DNA of 64,000 nucleotides from Lathyrus oleraceus (GCF_024323335.1 NC_066579.1:53402771-53466770), one strand, 5' to 3'; shown: positions 44,878 through 58,678, counted from the first letter of the stretch. A program made the numbers and translations. The notes: a model not told the origin generated them from the sequence alone.

Positions 44878-45907
44878 GGATCAAAGGAAGAAAACGTAAA
44901 CAGGAGCAACTTGAGTTTAATGGGTATGGATATAAGAGAGAGAAAAGGGAAGAAGTGGAGCAGGAGTCTGTATATACAGAGTAAACATTAGGCAATGGAA
45001 ATTTAAGATAGAGGAAATGATTGATTTGTCTTGAGAGCAGGCGATAGGTCTGCTGTAAAAAAGAAAATTAAAAAAAAAAGCCTTCCTGTTAGAAAGACAA
45101 CTTCATTGTGTAAAAAAAATAAATAAGGATCGGTTGGTTGTCACATTAGCTTTAGGGGCAAAATAGATATTTCCATACCATAAGATATTCTTATATTGAT
45201 AGATATATAAATGATCCACGAAGACAAATGGTGCTACACAAGATATTCTCCAAAACAACACAAAATTTGACTCTTTAAACTATTATATTTACTTTAGTTT
45301 TAAATATACTTATTGAAAATTCAACAATCGAAAAAATGCTGAAATTAATTAGAAGATTGAAGACAAAATGATATCCAAAAAATGCAAGAAGACAATTTTG
45401 AGTTTGGCTCACTATTTTGGGCCATGGATTGGTCTCTATTATTTTCCATCAAACCTATCATTGTCATTTTTATGAAGGGAAAGACTAATAATTATGTAAA
45501 TACAAATCATATGAGAATCGACTACAACAACATTTAATATGGTGAAGTGTAAAAATAATTGAAATGAAATATTTTTTTAAATGATTCTTTTGTCATGAAA
45601 AAAGAAACAAAATATATACTTATGCTCATTTCATTAATCATTTTGATCATAAAAGTTGACTACTAGTACCATTTACATGGTTACATCAAAAGAATAAAAA
45701 GGAAAAACAAAAAGGTAACAAAAGGTAAAAGCCAAACCTTGCTTTTTTGCACATAAACCACAGACAAAAAGAATCTTAATTTACCAATGAAGTAACAATC
45801 AAACAAACATAAAAAATTAACGAAAAATATTAAATAAATAAATCCACATATTTTTTAATTTTGGAAAAATATATATAAAAACGAAAAATTCAATAACTAA
45901 GAAACAC
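44878..45907. other. AT-rich intergenic stretch
   Basis: No gene or repeat that I recognise. A TATATA word near 44972 lies upstream of the OB-fold relic on the minus strand. The right end (45600-45907) is the likely 3' UTR and downstream flank of the gene at 45908. Confidence 0.5.
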
Positions 45908-46776
45908 CTATCCAGCACCGCCGCTGCATATTCCGGCGAGTGACACCGGAAACCTATTACAAAGACTCTCCGCCGGCGATTCTCCGTTGCCAACATCTTC
46001 CACCGGTGGAAGAACCCTCCCATCAGCAAAAAGCACTCTCCCGCCGTTCCTCTGCGGCTGGTCAGCCTCAGCCACCATCCCCTCAAGCTCCGCCGCCGTT
46101 TCGTAAAATGCGCCGTCGCCAAACCGCCGCTCCACCTCCAAAAAATCTCCGAGCGAAGCCGGTCTTGCGTCACTGTCCCTACACAGCTGCCACCACTTTC
46201 GTCGCCGTTCCGCCGCCACCGATGCGGCGGCGGCGGCCCTTTTCTTCTTTTTGTTAGACGCATTCCTAATGGATCCACCGGCGCAGGCTCCGGCGTCAGA
46301 ATGTGATTCCCGGTGCTGTGATGGGACTCTGAATGCAATCGCCGGAAAACTCACTCCCATTAGTGTCCCTAATGTTGTGCTTCTATCATGAAAAAATGAT
46401 CCTGTGGACTGAAAAATTCACAAACCCAAATGAAAAAGATTAAAAATTTAAACTAATTCGTGAAAAAAGATTGAAAATTTAGATTCTTCAAATTTTGGGT
46501 TGTTGAAAAAATGACCAAGTTTATTGATTGAAAAAAGAGTTCTTTTGTTTTTGAGAAATTTGAGAGTATTGTGTAAAAAGAGTGAAAATTTAGATTCTTA
46601 GAATATTGGGGTGTTGAAAATGAAGAGAAAGTATTGAGAAATTTAAGTTTGATGATGTTGATTAATGGATAATGGATAATGAAAATTGATACCTCAGTGT
46701 CAAGATCAGAGGAAGAAATGGAAGAGATGGAGGGTGAAGATGGTGGTGGAACCAAATCATTAGCTGGATCTAGCAT
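45908..46776 (-). CDS. At3g17950-like protein, two exons
   Basis: Two coding exons on the minus strand, 46776-46693 (28 codons, MLDPANDLVPPPSSPS...) and 46408-45908, join at phase 0 across a 284-bp intron with GT and AG ends (GAG|GTATCA and TTTTTCAG|TCC). The 194-residue product has a serine-rich start, a basic alanine-rich stretch (KKKKRAAAAASVAAERRR) and a WWQLCRDSDARPASLGDF block followed by LEVERRFGDGAFYETAAEL. I recognise this as the small family of Arabidopsis At3g17950, described only as an uncharacterised protein. Exon 2 is GC-rich, unlike its surroundings. No frame damage is seen. It is the only intact-looking host gene in the window. Confidence 0.8.
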
Positions 46777-46877
46777 TGTTGTTGTCTTGTGGATTTGTGG
46801 TGTGTGAGAGAATGATGGATTTTGAAGGTTTTAGGGGAGAGGAATTAGTGGAAATATGAATGTGTTGAGTTTATGGT

Positions 46878-46884
46878 TTTTATA
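46878..46884 (-). promoter_or_regulatory. Putative TATA box of the At3g17950-like gene
   Basis: TATAAAA on the minus strand about 100 bases upstream of the ATG at 46776. The distance allows a 5' UTR of about 70 bases. Inferred from position only. Confidence 0.45.
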
Positions 46885-47866
46885 TGTATTAATCAATCAT
46901 GGTTTGTGACTTGTGAGTGAATGAATGGATGAGAGAAGAAATATTGGGAGATCCATGAAAAAAGGAATGGACTGTGTTTGAAATGATTATATTATATTAT
47001 TGCTACACAGCTTGTGTCAAGTGTTTCAACTTTAGAACGAAGGTGATGTCAAAAGCTTATAACTAGAGCTCTTAAAATGTCGGATCTCGGTCGATCCACG
47101 AATCAAATATTTTATTCCGGATTGAATCGTAAAAAAAAAATTTAAAATATAAAAGTTTCTTAATTCATTTTATGCATTATTCGAGCATTACATGAAAATA
47201 CAAAAATACTCTCGGTTTTTGAATTTAAATTTCCGAACGTATCATGAGTAAATAGATCTTTGACTTAACATTAAAAAATTATGGAAATGCATATTTATAA
47301 ATATTTTGAAGATGTATCTCCGTACGGTATTGATTCTTAAATGCTCGGAACCCTTCTTCTTCCTCATTTATAAGAAAACACAAAAAAAAAATCTCAAACT
47401 CTATCACCTCAGATTCTTTCAAAATCAATCAATCAAGTTCAAAGCTTCTTCCATCAACATCAAGTACATCGAAGACATCATTCAACACTGAAGTAAACTC
47501 TCAATTTGTAAGTTTTTGATTGTTAGATTTTTTTTTTTGAGTTTTTGTATAAATGAGCAGAAATTGATGATTTACGTAAGAAATGAGTAGAAATTGCATG
47601 AGTGATAGTTTATACATATTGAAAAATGTGTTTGATGGTTAAAAATAACGATCAAAGCATTATTTTTGAGTGTTTGCTGGTCTGCATTATCACCATTGAC
47701 GAATCTGAAAGTTGCTGGAAATTTAGGAGATGCATCTCTAGAATTTTTCAACGTTTGGATTGCTAGTAACCAGAGATGCATCTCCGTAAATTTTCAACCT
47801 ATTTTGTTTTTGCTTTTCTTGCTTGTAGTAATTGTATGACACTTGTTTTGTTGACTTACAAACAAT
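46885..47866. other. Intergenic region with GAGATGCATCTC repeats
   Basis: AT-rich. Related words occur at 47311 (GATGTATCTCCGTA), 47728 (GAGATGCATCTC) and 47773 (GAGATGCATCTCCGTAAA). These resemble words on the far side of the next pseudogene. No ORF is supported. Confidence 0.6.
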
Positions 47867-49980
47867 ATGACTGATATAGACAACAAACTAAGACACTGGA
47901 GGATTGCACAACATGCATCAATCCGTAGGGAGAAGTGTCAGGTTTCAGAGGCTCATGTTCACTCTAGTCCGGATCATGAGGAGGCATCAGCTTATAGGAC
48001 TCATGCTTTTCCATCTTCTTCTTCTCGTAGGAGACGGGTGTTAACTACTAATGCATCACTGCCTCCATCTTCCCGTAGACGACAAGTTTCACTTATTTAG
48101 GCACCAGAGGTACCCAAGTCACAAGACGTACCCGAGGCACCAGTTTCACCTATCCATGTTGATGAGTCAGTGCCACCTCAGGCTGATGAAGTTGTTGATC
48201 CAGGGTCATCTCAGGCTGATGAGCCAATGTCACCTCAGACATTTGGATGAGGCCCTGTAAAGCTGTCATTGTTGCCTCTGTACCCGGACCATACTGCCAG
48301 ACATATCTGAGACGGAAGATAAAATTAGTTGGATTCATTCTTTTTAAATTACATTTATTATTATATTACAATTTTCTAACATAGATTTATTTTTCTGCAG
48401 AACTTTGATCCGCTGAAGTTTATGAACCGTGAGAAGAAGATTATTGGCTTGCCTCAGCCGAATGACGAGTGGTTTCAGATTGCTTTGTCCCTATCTGGCA
48501 TGAAGGACTTGTGCAAGACTTGTTATATTATGGTCAACCACGAGATGCTTAATGCATTTATGGAGAAATTGCACACCGAGACCTCGTCATTTCATCTACA
48601 GTTTGGTGAGATACATATCACACTCGACGATATGTCGTGTTTGCTACATCTTCTGATCAGGGGGGAACTTCTAGATCATGGAAGGATTAGCAAAGACAAG
48701 GCACTTGAGATCATGGTATACTATTTGGGAGTTAACTCAGAAGATGCCATGATGGAGTTAAAAAAAACCAGAGGGGCTCATGCCAGGTTTGAAATCCTGA
48801 AAAGGAATATAAAGATAAGCTCCTTAGAGCAGAGCAGGCTAGAGGTGATGAAGAATAGGTGGGGCTCCATAGAACGTATGCTATGAGAGCATACATGTTG
48901 TATTTTGTTGGCACTGCGATTTTTATGGACAAGAGTGTCACTTTTGTGGATGTCGTCTACCTACGATACTTCAAGGACTTCGAGTGGATCCATGATTACA
49001 ACTAGGGGGTGCTTGTTTGGTCTACTTGTACTCAAAGTTATCAGAGGGTTATAGGTGGAAGACGAAGCAGGTTACATGGAGCATCACACTACTGGCGGTA
49101 ATATTTATTGGTCTTTTAATATTTCTGTGTCATTTCCATTACATCTTTGTAACGCCTTTACTGATGATTCGTGTATTCCAACACTTTTCAAGTTTGGATC
49201 GTCCAGCACTTCCCACACATCACTGACCGGTTTTGTGTACCGACTTATACAAAAGATATGTTGCGTGCTCCTGCATTTTCCATGCTCATACGGAACCAGG
49301 TAATAGAGTTGTTCAAAGTGTATGTTGACAACTTAGTTTTCGAGGATATGAACTTTAATTTAACAGCTATGTCGATCACCGTAAGACGCGACCATTTGAC
49401 GACATAGTGTTATATTTGGGATGGTTGACTTGTAACTCACATCTCACATTTTCTCATCTGCCTGAACGCGTCATGTGGCAGTTCAGCTACAGTCAGACTA
49501 TTCTCAGACACCTTGTTGTCTCTTCTCCTCATGCTATGACACATAGAGATATGGATACCATGTTTGATTATTATGTTAGTCATCTGGTACTGGAGGAGGA
49601 ACGAAGTACCATAGCTGAGAGTGGTCAGAGCTATGTCGACGAGCACATTTGATGGTTCTTTAGAGTGTCACATTTGTATATGGTGCAAGCTACTCCAAGA
49701 TATCCACTGAGGCCAACTCGTCAAAAGATACTAAAGGAGGAGCACACATAGTTAGATTATGCTCATGATGTCTTGCCTAGATATCATTTCTTTGAGGAGA
49801 TTGCGTAACAGGAAATGACAGAGGTATCTTCCCTGATTGGTCTGAGGTAGGTCCTATATGTCATTATGTCAAAGGCACGAGAGGCACTGATGTACTAGAG
49901 ATATTGTCGGAGGACGGGGGTAGAGGAAGTCGAAGATCCCAAAGAGTTGTAGTCCAACATACATAATAGTATATAGTAGT
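47867..49980 (+). pseudogene. Plant mobile domain (MAIN-like) gene, broken
   Basis: An N-terminal segment starts at ATG 47867 (MTDIDNKLRHWRIAQHAS) and contains proline/serine-rich repeats and a relic of the LLPLYPDHTARHI motif with a TGA where a tryptophan codon is usual. A TTTTTCTGCAG acceptor at about 48400 precedes the best-preserved part, 48401-48886: FMNREKKIIGLPQPNDEWF, then FGEIHITLDDMSCLLHL, the signature of the aminotransferase-like plant mobile domain. Further pieces in shifted frames continue to about 49980 (RAPAFSMLIRNQVIELF, LPERVMWQFSYSQTILRH). Several stops and frameshifts make it nonfunctional. Related proteins include MAIN/MAIL1, and many copies are carried by MULE-type transposons. 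Confidence 0.75.
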
Positions 49981-50218
49981 TGTACTTTGGATTTATTATG
50001 AATTGTATTTTATTTTGACTTCATTCTATTTTATCGTGTATTTCGGCTTCATTATATATGTCATTTTTTACCATCTGAATTTATATATGTCATTTTTTGC
50101 ATATCAATTGTATGATTTAATGCTCATCACATAATCGGGTCCTTAACATTTATAACTCGTCATTTTCATATGAATAACAATAAACCAAACACAACCCGCA
50201 CTATTTTAACAGGGCACC

Positions 50219-50392
50219 GAGATGCATTTCCGTAAACCCTAAAAGGAGATGCATCTTCGGAATAATAAACGTGTAAAATGGATCTTTCAGAGAGGGATGC
50301 ATGGTGTATATGTTAAAGTATTTCAGAGATGCACCTTCGAATCTATTAACGTTTTGACTTAAGACAATGTGCACCCGAAAATGCATCTCCAG
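50219..50392. repeat. Cluster of GAGATGCATCTC-type palindromic words
   Basis: Four variants at about 50219 (GAGATGCATTTCCGTAAA), 50246 (GAGATGCATCTTCGGAA), 50326 (GAGATGCACCTTCGAA) and 50379 (AAATGCATCTCCAGAA). With those at 47311-47797 they bracket the MAIN-like pseudogene on both sides, as subterminal repeats of a DNA transposon might. Confidence 0.6.
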
Positions 50393-50760
50393 AATCTGAG
50401 GGGAATTTTGGATTTTTCATACGGTGTTTTTCCACCCCCACAGGATGGGATAAAGAATTCCCAAAAATCTTTAAAAATACAACCCTATCTTTTTGGCCCA
50501 GTCCATATGGCCTATGTTTTTCATAGTCGGGTTGGCCAAGCGGGTTTTGGGCTGATCCATTAGAAATAAATTTATAAAATAATTTTAGTTAATTTTGGAG
50601 AAAAAAGATTGAGCTAAGCTATAATTGTATAAGTGTGTTTCAAGTGAAAAATAAATGTTAAAAGAGGATGAAGATATATTTTCAAGATGATGTGATTAAA
50701 AAAATGGTTGTGAGATGAAGAGAAAGTTTAATAAGTATTTGAAATAATATTCAGTTGCGC

Positions 50761-52185
<1,425 letters not shown>

Positions 52186-52559
52186 TCATACAACCAACAA
52201 CAATGTATTTCCTTTTGTGTGCTTTATCACAATATTAACACCCATTTCAACATTTAAAGATGTCGGGACAATCATTGAAACATACATATGCAAAAACAAG
52301 AAAGAACCTGTTGAAGATAAAATCCATCCTGAGTCATAACTAACAGTAAAATAGAGAGATGAAAGCAGTGAAGTAAGAAATAATAAACATATGAGGCAAC
52401 ACTGAGAATCTTCAAAATCAAACCAACTCAAGCTTGGATTCCGACTGACATTCTTCAAATCTCGGGTTTTTCGGCGTATTGACCAAACTACTCTTAAACA
52501 ATTCACATGCGAGAGTATCCCAGGACTTTTATCAAACATGTTACCCTTAACAACATCAG
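52186..52559 (-). pseudogene. Unidentified gene fragment, 3' part, split by copia B
   Basis: On the minus strand the frame beside the insertion reads VVKGNMFDKSPGILSHVNCL, then VVWSIRRKTRDLKN, and then becomes unconvincing low-complexity sequence. It continues in frame with the fragment on the other side of the copia element (56457 onward) once the element and one TSD copy are ignored. I do not recognise the protein. A splice donor may lie near 52386 (SWFDFEDSQ), after which similarity to coding sequence fades. Confidence 0.4.
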
Positions 52560-52832
52560 TAATAGAAAGTTAAATTGAAAAATATGTTGTATTCTTATTA
52601 TTTTTTATGACACATTACAAACATTTATATATATAGGCTGATGATCTATCTTTCATAGATTGAAAATAGGATCAACCCTAACAAAGTAATAACAAACCTA
52701 ACAAACGTAAAAAACTAATAACAAACTATCAAAGCTTGAAAATATGATCAAACCTAACAAACCCTAGCAAACTAATAACAAATCTAACAAACCTTAATAA
52801 CAAACTATTAAATTTATCTCTAATAGTCCCCC

Positions 52833-53876
52833 TCAAGTTGGAGGATGAGGATTATGAACACCCAACTTGAACATGAGGTCTTGTAAAACTTTCACGCTTA
52901 AGCACTTAGTAAAAATGTTAGCATTTTGTTGTTTGCTGGGCAGGTAAGTTGTGCTTATGACACCTGACTGTATGGGTTCCCTAATAAAATTACAGTCAAT
53001 TTCAATATGCTTTTTTCTTTCATGGAAGATCGGGTTTGCAACTAAATGAAGAGCTTCTTGATTGTCACAATGCATAAGCGTGTGTTTGATACACAAAACT
53101 TGCAGAGTCTCTAAAATATTACATAGCCATAGTATTTCACTTGTGGCATGTGTCATTGCATGATATTCAGCCTCACTTGAGGATCGAGAGATTGTGGTTT
53201 GTTTCTTTATTTTCCATGATATTGGAGTATTGCCAAATTTCATTAGATAACCTAAGATGGACTTTCTGGTAATGGGACATGATGCCCAATCTGAGTCACA
53301 ATAGCCAACTAGTTGTAGATCATTGTGTTGTGGAATAATGATACCTTGGCCATGAGAAGATTTGAGATATCGTAAGACTCGCATAGCAACATCCAAATGG
53401 TATTGGAGTGAAGTTTGCATGAATTGGATTAGAATATGAACTGAGTAGGTTAATTCGGGCCTAGTGATAGTTAAGTAAATCAGACGTCCAACTAATCTCC
53501 TATACCTTGATGGTTCTAATAGTGGAGGTCCCTTGGCCAAAGCAAGTTTGTGATTTTGTTCCATTGGAAACAAAGAAGGCTTACAACCAAGAATTCCATA
53601 TTATTGTAGAATGTATAAGGTGTATTTTATTTGACAAAGGAATATCCCTTCTGACCCTTGTGCTAGTTCCAGGCCTATGAAGTATTTAAGCGAACCAAAA
53701 TCCTTCATGTGGAAACATTGACTGAGGTATTGCTTGAACTGATCACAGGCCTCGAGGTCACTACTAGCAATGATCAAGTCATCAACATAGATAAAAACAA
53801 CAATAAAAATTGATCCATATGAATAAGTAAATAGACTATGATCACACTGGTTCTCTTGGAAACCATATTTTATCAA
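52833..53876 (-). pseudogene. Copia B RT C-terminal half and RNase H
   Basis: 53876-53601 has VVFIYVDDLIIASSDLEACD and FHMKDFGSLKYFIGLELAQG, the RT active site and following block. 53573-52833 has YRRLVGRLIYLTITRPELTY, then GYCDSDWASCPITRKS, SRSSSEAEYHAM and HCDNQEALHLVANP, a nearly complete copia RNase H ending at HNPHPPT. A stop/frameshift lies between the two frames. The RNase H frame of 246 residues is open but has no start of its own. Confidence 0.88.
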
Positions 53877-54680
53877 AGATTAAGATAGCTTGCTATACCA
53901 ATTTCTAGATGCTTGTTACAAGCCATATAATGACTTCTTTAATCTGCATACCAAATCTTTGTTTGGAATTCTATATCCTTGTGGAGGAATCATATATACT
54001 TCTTTTGTCAACTCTCCCTGCAATAAGGCATTGCTAACATCCATTTGATGTAATATCCATCATTTTTCCACTACAGCTGTTAACAAGCACCTGACTGTGG
54101 TCATTTTGGCCACTGGTGCAAAAGTTTCATTGAAGTCCTCACCTTATATTTGTGTGTGACCTTTAGCAACTAATTTGGCCTTGTACTTTTCAATCTCTCT
54201 TGTAGCTTTATGTTAGATTTTGTACACCCATCTACATCCTATAAATTTTCTTCCTTGTGGTAAATGAGTTAGTTCCCATGTCTCATTGTCTTCTAGAGCC
54301 TTGATTTCTTGAGCCATGGCCTCCCTCCAAACCGTGTGCTTGACTGCTTGGATATATGATTGAGGTTCTTTGTCATTAGTGATGGCTGCAAGGTAAGCTC
54401 TATATTTTTGTGAAAACTTATCATAATTTAAAATTTTTGAGATGGGATATGTGATACCTTAAGAGGATTTTGGAATCGATGCCATACACTTGGGGTTTAT
54501 GTTTAATTTGCCACAATCATAGTCTTTTAGATAATTTGGAGGTCGTCTTATGTGTGACATGTTCTAAGGCTCCCCCTCGTTTGAGACTTCTCCTTCACTT
54601 TCACTTGATGATTCTTTTTTAGAATCATTGGTGACTTCCTCATTCACGTTATCTATGGATAGATGTTCTTACTCTATAAG

Positions 54681-55262
54681 TTAACCCTTAGTTTGACTTG
54701 TGTACTCATGCTCCTTAATAGGTAAACTTTCTATAGGACCTGATGTTTGGTCATTATATGGAATTTCCCCAAGGCCTGATACTTCCAATTTTGTATCATT
54801 ATAGAGTGAATACTCATCATCGAGGTTATCACTTGACAAGTTGTTTCTAAAATTAGTATACCCATTATTGTCATGCACATCGTAAGGAAAGATATGTTTA
54901 TAAAACACTACATCTCTCGATATGCAGCATGCATAAGTCTTTGGATTGTAAACTTTCAATCCTTTTTGTCCTTATGGATAACCAATAAAAATAAACCTTT
55001 CAGCTTTGGGATCAAATTTACTGATTCCTTTTGAGTCGTTTTTCTTGTAGCACAAGCAACCAAAATTTCTCAAGTGCTTATAGTTTGGTGCTCTCTTAAA
55101 AAGTAACTCGTATGGAGTGATTCCCTTATTTACCAATGTAGGGGTTTTGTTGATTAGATACACTGTTGTCAATACACAATCTCCCCAAAAATGCAATGGG
55201 AGATTTTCTTGAAAACTCAAGGCTCGTACTATGTTTAAAATTTGTCTATGCTTGCATTCCAC
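54681..55262 (-). pseudogene. Copia B integrase C-terminal part
   Basis: 55262-54972 reads MECKHRQILNIVRALSFQEN, then LHFWGDCVLTTVYLINKTPT, then RAPNYKHLRNFGCLCY, the end of copia integrase. After one stop it continues as MKVYNPKTYACCISRDVVFY (54959-54681), the linker to RT. The core catalytic region upstream (55262-55670) is present only as fragments with stops. The RT N-terminal half between 53877 and 54680 is likewise degraded. Confidence 0.82.
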
Positions 55263-55675
55263 ATGTCCATTCTATTGAGGTGTGGCAACACAAGAAGGTT
55301 CATGCATGATCCCTTCTTTTTGAGTGAAGCACTTGAAATCAGAGTTAGTAAACTATGTCCCATTGTCACTCCTAATCCTCTTGATATGCATATTAAACTG
55401 ACTTTTGATTATATTTCTAAAACTAATCAAATGTTATAAAGTCTATGTTTCATGCTTCATTAAATATACTCATGTGCCACGAGTGTAGTCATCTATGATG
55501 ATTAGAAAGTAATTTGATCCATTGTTTGTGGCAATATGGTATTTCCCCCATAAGTCACAATGAATCAATTGAAAAGGTGCTTCAGCTTTATTAGTACTTA
55601 AAGGGAAATCATTTATACATTATTTTTCCTTGTGGTATGCATCACAACCGTTTTCTCTATCAAAATTCCACTTGA

Positions 55676-56205
55676 CTAAATGTGAAATATGTTGAAGGAT
55701 TTAATTTGAGGAATGTCCCATTCTGATGTTCCATAAGGTTGCCATGTCCTTCTTAGCTGCACCCATGAATCCTTGTTAATATTGCTTTTGAAGACATAAA
55801 TCCCTTCATGCAGGTCACCTGATCCAATCTTCCTATTCGAGGTTTGGTCCTGTATTGTGCAAGAATTTTGATCATAAATCACATAACAATTTAAATCATA
55901 TGTTAGTTTATGAATTGAAATCAGATTGCATTTAAAGCCATGAACCAATAACACATCTTTTAACGTAAGGGAACGATAAATTCACATCTCCCATATTTTC
56001 AACTAAGCTTTAAACCCCTGTTGGTGTAGTTATGTAGAAAGATTTATCTAATTTTATGATTTTCTTCAATATTGAGGTCAAAGGAGTTATGTGGTATGAA
56101 ACACCACTACCAAGTATTCAATTGAAACAATATTCAAATTTACCAGTCATATTTTTAGGTTTGGAGGTATTTTTCTTCTTCAATATCTATTCCGATCGGA
56201 ACCGT
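55676..56205 (-). pseudogene. Copia B protease remnant and GAG-pre-integrase
   Basis: Near 56150-56080 there is a WILGSGVSYHIT-like stretch at the position of the copia protease active site, with the catalytic aspartate changed. 55954-55676 has MLLVHGFKCNLISIHKLTYD, typical of the GAG-pre-integrase segment. The PBS lies immediately upstream, so the whole gag domain has been deleted. Confidence 0.7.
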
Positions 56206-56217
56206 ACTCGGATGCCA
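56206..56217 (-). promoter_or_regulatory. PBS of copia B, two mismatches to initiator tRNA-Met
   Basis: The sense strand TGGCATCCGAGT directly abuts the LTR. It matches the usual TGGTATCAGAGT at 10 of 12 bases. Confidence 0.65.
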
Positions 56218-56451
56218 TAATAGAAAGTTAACTTGAAAAATATGTTGTATTCATATTGTTTTTGATGACACATGACAAACCTTTATATATAGGATGATGA
56301 TCTATCTTTCAGAGCTTGAATAATAGGATCAACCTTAACACACCGTAACAAACCTAACAAACTATCCGAGCTTGAAAATAGGATCAACTCTAACAAACTA
56401 ATAGCAAATCTAACAAACCCCAATAACAAACTATTAAATTTATCTCTAATA

Positions 56452-56780
56452 ATCAGTCTTTTCCAAATTCTCTAAAATCAAATCGGCCTCTCTTTTCTTC
56501 ACAATATCATTGCAAATCCTACTAGCAACCGGTCTAAAACCTAAAGATTTGGTCCCTAAAGCTCCGATCTTTCAACCTAAAGCTCCGAGTTGAACAATAA
56601 CCTCAATTCAACCTAAAAAAACACAAGAATAAAACTCACTATAAAAAAAGTATAATCAGAAACAACAAAAGAAATGAATAAATCAAGGAAAGAATTTTAA
56701 AGATAAAGAAAGAGAATGATTACAGGAACTGGTTAGGAGGAAAAAAGTTGAAACAGAAGCGGCGGTGGAAGTCATAGTGA
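56452..56780 (-). pseudogene. Unidentified gene fragment, 5' part, split by copia B
   Basis: A minus-strand frame reads LGTKSLGFRPVASRICNDIV and then KKREADLILENLEKTD up to the insertion, and continues beyond it at 52554. A TTTTTTTAG acceptor-like site is near 56620. Further upstream, ATG at about 56776 opens MTSTAASVSTFFLLTSS, which looks like the start of an organelle-targeting peptide, but I could not join the exons without stops. The protein family is not recognised. Confidence 0.4.
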
Positions 56781-58678
56781 AAGATGATATTAGATTTGTT
56801 GTTGTTGTTGATGATGAATACTACGAGAAAAAGAGAGGAAAATATAGTGTTGAATTTTGTTGGATCGATAATATCTAAGAAGAGAAAAAATTGCAACTAC
56901 CAACCACATCGTCGCTACCATGTTCATAATCTCTTTACTCTTCGGATAACATGTCTCAACTTTGAACCAAATTAGGGTTATTTCTCTTTTTGAACAAACA
57001 TGTTTTAACAATAAACAGTAATAAATTATATCCAACTAGATAACCATGTCTACATTAATTAAGATTTTTTTTTCATAAAATTTAACGAAAATGATCAATT
57101 AAACTAACAAAAGTATTTTAAAGTAATTAACCTATAACATATGTGTTTTTAAAAGATCTGAAATAAAATATTAAATTAAATTAAGAGAATAAAATATTAA
57201 ATCTATAATATTCTATTAAATGTTATAAGATCTATTGTTGATAATTTGAATGGAAGCATTGATGATAAATCAATGATTTGAAAACCATAACAAAGCTGAA
57301 GGACTGCTAGAGCACGTAAGAGGGAAAAAAGTGAAAACTATGTTTCTTAAGTGAGGAATAAATTTGCTTCAATTATCTTTATAAAAGTAATAATGTCTGA
57401 GATTATTAAACTAGCCATCGCCAAAAAAATATCCTATAACATGATGTAAGTAAATTAAACGACAAAGACAGGTTGAAAATCTTCAATTTAAGACAAAGCT
57501 AGGTTGAAAAGGAATACTATCACATGATGTAATATCCCAACTGATACTACATTTTGGAACCAAAAAAGAAACATATCTATCTACATGACCCAACAAAAAG
57601 GTGAGTAAATGCTTAATGCATTACTCACATCAGATAAACTTCTATCACTATCATCCAACTACACCACACAATTACATCTTTCAACTAGTCAAATTATTAA
57701 AAGAAAAATTGTTAACTTATGCGTTAAAAAGTATTTACATAAGGTAATAGAATTTTTAATAAATTTAAAAATATAATTCAATTGAAATTTTTTGAATAGT
57801 ATTAAAATTACTAATTGTTAAGTTTTTTTTTTATCATTTTTATCACTTTTAAAATTTAAGAGACCAAATTTAGAATTTGAAAAATATAGATCAAATTATA
57901 ATTTTTAATAATTTAAAGGACCAATTTGTAAAATTTTAAAATTATTAAGAATCAATTTATAATTTTTGGAATACTTTAAGGGTTATTTTGAAAATTTTGA
58001 ATAATATAGGAAACAACTTGTAAAATTAAAAATAAAAATAATATCTAATTTAACACTCACATTTTATGAAGTATAGGAAGAATTTTAAATTCTTTGGTTT
58101 TAGACTGTCATTTTAAAATCATTAAATTTACTTTGGACAAAAAACTTCAAAAACAGAAATTTATTTTTACTTTATTTTTATTTTTTATCCAAACAATAAA
58201 TTTTTTCTAAATTATTTAAAATTGACTTAATTACAGTTTTGGTTCCCCTAATTTATTTGATTCACAAAATTGATTTTTTTATTTTAAATTCATGCATTTT
58301 TTTATCCCTGCTCGTATTTTTGCACTTAAAATTAACGGTGTTTTTATTTTTTAAATGACAAATTTCTTATGAAACATGATAAACCATTGTGTATAAACAT
58401 ATTGAAGAACTTTAAAGATAAAATATAAATTAAAAAATGAATATCTCATTGATTTTTATGAAAAAACGTAAGAGGGAAACCAGAACTATTTGAATTTAAA
58501 TGAATGAGACTAATTTCGTGAATTAGATAAAATATGAGAATCAAAATAATAATTTATCCTTTTAACACTCTAAAGCTTCAAAGATTGTGAATGAGAGAAT
58601 GTGTGAAAGATCAGTTGGTTTTGTGTTTGAGTTATCAGTGTAATGTAAAGGTATAATAGTTATTCTCTAATTAATAAG

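Larger units (their letters stand above)
52560..56451 (-). mobile_element. Ty1/copia element B with non-canonical TA...TA LTR ends
   Basis: LTRs are 52560-52825 (266 bp) and 56218-56451 (234 bp). On the sense (minus) strand they begin TATTAGAGATAA and end TTTCTATTA. The flanking duplication ATCAG at 52555-52559 and 56452-56456 fixes these ends. A polypurine tract AACTTGAGGGGGAC abuts the 3' LTR and a weak iMet-like PBS is at 56206-56217. The internal 3.4 kb starts near the protease motif, so gag is missing. Pol is present but broken by many stops. Confidence 0.88.

Noticed and set aside
45817..46338. 173-codon alternative frame overlapping the At3g17950-like exon 2
   Set aside because: It lies in another frame of the same GC-rich exon. 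The conserved block and splice phase support the 45908-46408 frame.
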